The position numbers and the translations under genes are program-made. The notes below the pieces were generated by a model. That model was not told the DNA's origin and did no database searches. It saw only the letters and a program-made list of their open reading frames with translations. Positions 44,505 through 48,240 of a stretch of DNA of 48,240 nucleotides are shown piece by piece (within the stretch, counting starts at the first letter, position 1; each line of letters begins with the position of its first letter). This DNA is from Sedimenticola sp. GTDB taxonomy: Bacteria > Pseudomonadota > Gammaproteobacteria > Chromatiales > Chromatiaceae. The stretch is from the NCBI GenBank assembly GCA_002869585.1, contig PKUO01000089.1:1-48240 (forward strand), in the 5' to 3' direction.

Positions 44505-44505
44505 G
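44468..44505. repeat. 38-bp terminal inverted repeat of a Tn21-subgroup transposon
   Basis: GGGGTCGTCTCAGAAAACGG begins at 44468 and the repeat ends ...GCACGCTAAG at 44505, matching the Tn21 terminal repeat from memory. It overlaps the tnpA stop (44501-44503), as in that subgroup. The 5 bases outside are GAGAT, the expected target duplication to look for at the other end. Confidence 0.9.
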
Positions 44506-47467
44506 CCGGTTGCAGCGGCCGTAGCGGCCTGAACTTGCCCGCGCCGATCTTGGCGCTGCTGCGCCAGAGGTAATCGCCGGTCAGGTTGATGTGCTCCCAG
44601 CCGAGCGGCGACAGGTACTGCAACAGGCCGTCATCGACGGCTTGACCGTGGCCACGCAAGGCGTTCGCGGCCCGCTCCAGATAGACCGTGTTCCATAGCA
44701 CGATGGCCGCCGTCACCAGGTTGAGGCCGCTGGCCCGGTAGCGCTGCTGCTCGAAGCTGCGGTCGCGGATTTCCCCCAGGCGGTTGAAGAACACGGCGCG
44801 GGCCAGCGCGTTGCGCGCCTCGCCTTTGTTCAGCCCGGCATGCACGCGGCGGCGCAGCTCGACGCTTTGCAGCCAGTCCAGGATGAACAGTGTGCGCTCG
44901 ATGCGTCCCAGCTCACGCAGGGCGACGGCCAGGCCGTTCTGGCGCGGGTAGCTGCCAAGCTTCCTGAGCATCAGCGAGGCCGTCGCCGTGCCCTGCTTGA
45001 TCGAGGTGGCCATCCGCAGGATTTCATCCCAATGGGCGCGGACGTGCTTGATGTTGAGCGTGCCGCCGATCATCGGTTTCAACGCCTCGTAGGTGGCATC
45101 GCCCTTCGGGATGTAGAGCTTGGTGTCGCCCAGGTCACGAATGCGCGGGGCGAAGCGGAAGCCCAGCAGGTGCATCAACGCGAAGACGTGGTCCGTGAAC
45201 CCTGCCGTGTCGGTGTAGTGCTCCTCGATCCGCAGGTCGGATTCGTGATACAGCAGGCCGTCGAGCACGTAGGTCGAGTCGCGCACGCCGACGTTCACGA
45301 CCTTGGTGTGGAACGGCGCGTACTGGTCGGAGATATGGGTGTAGAACGTACGCCCTGGGCTGCTGCCGTATTTCGGATTGATGTGGCCGGTGCTCTCGGC
45401 CTTGCTGCCGGTGCGGAAGTTCTGGCCGTCCGACGATGACGTGGTGCCGTCGCCCCAATGCTCGGCGAAGGGATGTCGGAACTGCGCGTTGACCAGCTCG
45501 GCCAGTGCCGCCCCGTAGGTTTCGTCGCGGATGTGCCAGGCTTGCAGCCAGGCCAGCTTGGCGTAGGTCGTGCCGGGGCACGATTCCGCCATCTTGGTCA
45601 GGCCCAGGTTGATCGCGTCGGCGAGGATCGTGGTCAGCAACAGGTTTTTGTCCTTGGCCAGGTCGCCTGACTTCAGGTGGGCGAAGTGCCGGGTGAAGCC
45701 CGTCCATTCGTCTACCTCCAGCAGCAATTCGGTGATCTTGACGTGCGGTAGGATCATCGCCGTCTGGTCGATCAGGGCCTGTGCGGTATCGGGCACCGCC
45801 GCATCGAGCGGCGTGATCTTCAGGCCCGACTCCGTGATGATGGCGTCCGGCAGCTCGTTGGCCAGCGCCATGCGGTTGACGGTGGCGAGCTGCGTTTCCA
45901 GCAGCGTCAGCCGGTCATGCAGGTACTGGTCGCAATCGGTGGCCACGGCCAGCGGCAATTCGCTGGCCTGCTTGAGGCTGGCGAATTTCGCGGGCGGCAC
46001 CAGGTAGTCCTCGAAGTCCTTGAACTGGCGCGAGCCTTGCACCCAGATGTCGCCGGAGCGCAGCGCGTTCTTCAGCTCCGACAGCGCGCACAGTTCGTAG
46101 TAGCGCCGGTCGATGCCGGTGTCGGTCATCACCAGCTTCTGCCAGCGCGGCTTGATGAACTCGGTCGGCGCGTCGGTGGGCACCTTGCGGGCGTTGTCGC
46201 TGTTCATGCTGCGCAGCACCTCGATGGCGTCGAGTACGTCCTTGGCGGCGGGCGCGGCCCGCAACTTGAGCACGTCGAGAAATTCCGGCGCGTAGCGGCG
46301 CAGCGTGGCGTAGCTCTCGCCGATGCGGTGCAGGAAATCGAAGTCCTCGGGTTGCGCGAGCCGCTGCGCTTCGGTGACGCTCTCGGCGAAAGCATCCCAG
46401 GACATGACGGCCTCGATGGCGGCGAACGGATCGCGGCCCGCTTGCTTGGCCTCGATCAGCGCCTGGCCGATGCGCCCGAACAGCCGCACCTTGGCATTGA
46501 TCGCCTTGCCGGATGCCTGGAACTGCTGCTGATGCTTGTTCTTGGCGGCATTGAACAGCTTGCCCAGGATGCGGTCATGCAGGTCGATGATTTCGTCGGT
46601 GACGGTGGCCATGCCCTCGATGGCGAGCGCCACCAGGGTCGCGTAACGCCGCTGCGGCTCGAACTTCGCCAGGTCGGCGGGCGTCATCTGGCCGCCCTCG
46701 CGGGCGATCTTGAGCAGCCGGTTCTGGTGAACCAGCCGCTCGATGCCGGAGGGCAGGTCGAGCGCCTGCCACGCCTTGAGGCGTTCGATGTGTTCCAGCA
46801 TGTGCCGCGAGTTCGGTTTGACCGGGGATTGCCGCAGCCAGGCCAGCCACGTCGTCTTGCCGTTGTCGCGGCGCTTGAGCAGATCGTCGAGGCGACGGCG
46901 ATGCACGTCCGTCAGCGGCTCAGCCAAGGCGGCGTAGAGACGCCGGTTGGCGCGGGTAATCGCTTCGGCGCTCGCCCGCTCGACGGCGTTGAGGGCGGGC
47001 ACAATGACCGACTGCCGCCGCAGGTGCTCGATCAAGGCTCTGGCCAGCACGATGCCCTTGTCGGTTTGCATGGCCAGCTCGGTCAGCAACTGGACAGCCT
47101 GCCGGTAGTGGCCAATCGTGAACGGCTGGAAGCCGAACACCGTTTGCAGCTCGACCAGGTGCTCGCGTCGGGTCTGCTCACGCTGCCCGTACTCGTCCCA
47201 GCTTTCGATGCCGACCTTGAGCTGGTTGGCGACCAGTCTCAGCAATGGCGGGAACGGTGGCTCATCAGCGCCAAGGATGACGCCGGGAAAGCGCAGGTAG
47301 CAGAGCTGCACCGCGAAGCCCAGCCGATTGGCCGGGCCGCGCCGCTGCCGGATGATGGAGAGGTCGCTTTCGCTGAACGTGTAGTGACGGATCAACTCAT
47401 CCTTGGTGTCCGGCAACGCCAGCAGGCTTTCGCGCTCGGCGGCGGAGAGGATCGAACGGCGGGGCAT
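44501..47467 (-). CDS. tnpA: Tn3-family transposase TnpA (Tn21/Tn501 type)
   Basis: 988 residues, the length of Tn21 TnpA, starting [20 protein letters not shown] and ending [11 protein letters not shown]. Between lie a DUF4158-like DNA-binding N-terminus and a C-terminal DDE domain (first Asp in [12 protein letters not shown], second in YTDTAGFTD, Glu in [10 protein letters not shown]). It binds the 38-bp ends and carries out replicative transposition, making a cointegrate. No frameshift or internal stop was seen, so it should be active. The resolvase needed to finish the process must be outside the window. Confidence 0.96.
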   Translation of the reverse strand: MPRRSILSAAERESLLALPDTKDELIRHYTFSESDLSIIRQRRGPANRLGFAVQLCYLRFPGVILGADEPPFPPLLRLVANQLKVGIESWDEYGQREQTRREHLVELQTVFGFQPFTIGHYRQAVQLLTELAMQTDKGIVLARALIEHLRRQSVIVPALNAVERASAEAITRANRRLYAALAEPLTDVHRRRLDDLLKRRDNGKTTWLAWLRQSPVKPNSRHMLEHIERLKAWQALDLPSGIERLVHQNRLLKIAREGGQMTPADLAKFEPQRRYATLVALAIEGMATVTDEIIDLHDRILGKLFNAAKNKHQQQFQASGKAINAKVRLFGRIGQALIEAKQAGRDPFAAIEAVMSWDAFAESVTEAQRLAQPEDFDFLHRIGESYATLRRYAPEFLDVLKLRAAPAAKDVLDAIEVLRSMNSDNARKVPTDAPTEFIKPRWQKLVMTDTGIDRRYYELCALSELKNALRSGDIWVQGSRQFKDFEDYLVPPAKFASLKQASELPLAVATDCDQYLHDRLTLLETQLATVNRMALANELPDAIITESGLKITPLDAAVPDTAQALIDQTAMILPHVKITELLLEVDEWTGFTRHFAHLKSGDLAKDKNLLLTTILADAINLGLTKMAESCPGTTYAKLAWLQAWHIRDETYGAALAELVNAQFRHPFAEHWGDGTTSSSDGQNFRTGSKAESTGHINPKYGSSPGRTFYTHISDQYAPFHTKVVNVGVRDSTYVLDGLLYHESDLRIEEHYTDTAGFTDHVFALMHLLGFRFAPRIRDLGDTKLYIPKGDATYEALKPMIGGTLNIKHVRAHWDEILRMATSIKQGTATASLMLRKLGSYPRQNGLAVALRELGRIERTLFILDWLQSVELRRRVHAGLNKGEARNALARAVFFNRLGEIRDRSFEQQRYRASGLNLVTAAIVLWNTVYLERAANALRGHGQAVDDGLLQYLSPLGWEHINLTGDYLWRSSAKIGAGKFRPLRPLQPA

Positions 47468-47566
47468 GCGGTTTCCTTCTTCTTGAAAACGTAGGTTTGT
47501 GACAAGCCCGCCAAGGCAACCGGCGCGGCACGGGAATCAAGGCATTGCGATTCTCGAAAATAGTTC

Positions 47567-47595
47567 TTGAAATTCTATTCTTGATTGCATATCAT
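47567..47595 (+). promoter_or_regulatory. Promoter of the MNT/HEPN pair
   Basis: TTGAAA (47567-47572) and TATCAT (47590-47595) are separated by exactly 17 bases, a good sigma-70 layout, 30 bases before the MNT start. It faces away from tnpA. Confidence 0.6.
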
Positions 47596-47619
47596 CTCAA
47601 CGAGTTTCGATAAGAAAGG

Positions 47620-47916
47620 ATGCCCATGCGACCGTCTGTTGTGCTTGACATGAAGCGAAGCGCAGTGCGTGAAGCGGTAGGCCGCTTTCGCGCCGCGAAC
47701 CCGCGCGTCTTCGGCTCGGTGCTGCATGGCACCGACCGGGATGGCAGCGACCTCGACCTGTTGGTCGATGCGCTGCCCGGTGCCACGTTGTTGGACTTGG
47801 GCGATTTGGAAGAAGAACTGAAATCGCTGCTCGGCGTTGACGTCGATCTGCTGACTCCCGGCGACCTGCCGCCGAAGTTCCGGGCCAAGGTGCTCGCGGA
47901 GGCGCAACCGATATGA
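47620..47916 (+). CDS. mntA: MNT-type nucleotidyltransferase antitoxin (MntA)
   Basis: 98 residues (96 from ATG 47626, which is better spaced from AAAGG). The minimal nucleotidyltransferase motif is complete: VFGSVLHG, then DRDGSDLDLLVD. In MntA/HepT pairs this enzyme adds AMP to the HEPN toxin and silences it. It overlaps hepT by ATGA. It travels as a passenger beside tnpA, a known position for toxin-antitoxin genes in Tn3-family elements. Confidence 0.9.
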   Translation: MPMRPSVVLDMKRSAVREAVGRFRAANPRVFGSVLHGTDRDGSDLDLLVDALPGATLLDLGDLEEELKSLLGVDVDLLTPGDLPPKFRAKVLAEAQPI

Positions 47917-48240
47917 GCGAGAACCGCCTGCCCGATTACCTCGACCACATTCAGCAGGCCGCCACCGATGCGCGCAGCTTCGTGGAAGGGATGGCCAAGG
48001 CCGACTTCTTGGCCGACAAGCGCACCCAGCAGGCCGTCATCATGAGCCTGATCGTCATCGGCGAGGCGGCCACAAAGGTGATGGATGGCTACGTCGAGTT
48101 CACCCAGGCGCATGCCGACGTGCCGTGGCGCAGCATGCGCAATATGCGTAATCGCATGGCTCACGGCTATTTCGACATCAACCTCGATGTGGTGTGGGAG
48201 ACGGTACAGGAATGGCTGCCGGCGTTGCTCCAGCAATTGC
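47913..48240 (+). CDS. hepT: HEPN-domain toxin (HepT), partial at right edge
   Basis: 109 residues before the window ends, close to full length for the family. The HEPN RNase motif Rx4-6H is present (RNRMAHGYF). Helices around QQAVIMSLIVIGEAA form the dimer core. HepT cleaves RNA (tRNA or mRNA) unless AMPylated by MntA. ATG 47913 overlaps the mntA stop (ATGA). Confidence 0.9.
   Translation, partial: MSENRLPDYLDHIQQAATDARSFVEGMAKADFLADKRTQQAVIMSLIVIGEAATKVMDGYVEFTQAHADVPWRSMRNMRNRMAHGYFDINLDVVWETVQEWLPALLQQL

Larger units (their letters stand above)
44468..48240. mobile_element. Tn3-family (Tn21 subgroup) transposon, truncated by the window edge
   Basis: One terminal repeat, a full-length tnpA and a divergent toxin-antitoxin pair are visible. 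Neither resolvase, res site nor the second terminal repeat lies inside the window. GC content rises sharply at 44505, as expected for an incoming element. It sits inside the fic gene of the type III-like cassette. Confidence 0.9.

Noticed and set aside
45917..47494. Long forward open frame (525 codons) opposite tnpA
   Set aside because: It is the antisense shadow of the GC-rich tnpA gene, which matches Tn21 TnpA along its full length.

Overview
The window reads as part of a conjugative plasmid, or an integrated plasmid-like element, from an environmental gammaproteobacterium. The evidence is an iteron origin with a RepB/RepE-type (Rep_3) initiator, a parA-parB locus, a complete Trb-type mating-pair operon, plasmid house-keeping genes (DUF3560, small membrane proteins, VapBC) and a Tn21-subgroup transposon. 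No rRNA, tRNA or CRISPR array was seen, and no relaxase or coupling protein lies inside the window. The genus cannot be fixed from sequence reading alone.

Layout. 1-1398: 5' part of a Cache-HAMP-GAF membrane sensor running off the left edge (minus strand). 1.9-6.2 kb: a Fic AMP-transferase-like gene, a secreted DNase-I-fold (EEP) nuclease, a YedK/HMCES-type SRAP protein and the relic of a second EEP gene. 6.2-10 kb: a zinc-ribbon protein, a CoiA-like protein and a PaeR7I/XhoI-type restriction-modification pair, all on the minus strand. 10.2-14.6 kb: partition and replication, with parA, parB carrying an in-frame stop, oriV with about ten iterons and two DnaA boxes, and a rep gene whose first codons are out of frame with its body. 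14.7-19.7 kb: a type II CBASS operon (CD-NTase, Cap2 E2/E1, Cap3 JAMM protease, Cap4-like nuclease-SAVED effector) preceded by an overlapping small ORF.

19.7-34 kb: small plasmid genes and a regulator, then trbB-C-D-E-J-K-L-F-G-H-I in the gene order of the Agrobacterium Ti plasmid trb operon. This is followed by a CsrA paralogue, a small ORF, an XRE regulator, an OmpA-like lipoprotein, a membrane protein, a VapBC-type toxin-antitoxin pair with a palindromic operator, and a hypothetical gene. 34-36.7 kb: a methyltransferase, a DUF3560 gene and a small membrane protein on the minus strand.

37.1-44.5 kb: a GC-richer cassette made of a ribbon-helix-helix regulator, an SNF2-type helicase, a DUF4391 protein, a type III-like Mod methyltransferase and a Fic gene. 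A Tn21-subgroup transposon cuts the Fic gene; its 38-bp terminal repeat supplies the last 11 Fic codons. The transposon carries tnpA and a divergent MNT/HEPN toxin-antitoxin pair that reaches the right edge.

How it fits together. The Trb apparatus would spread the element, TrbK would limit redundant mating, and the plasmid CsrA may tune Trb synthesis, because a CsrA-consensus-like motif overlaps the trbB start. Two or three defence systems and two toxin-antitoxin pairs ride along. The three lesions (parB stop, rep frameshift, Fic truncation) suggest that parts of the backbone and defence load are decaying, unless the first two are sequencing errors.
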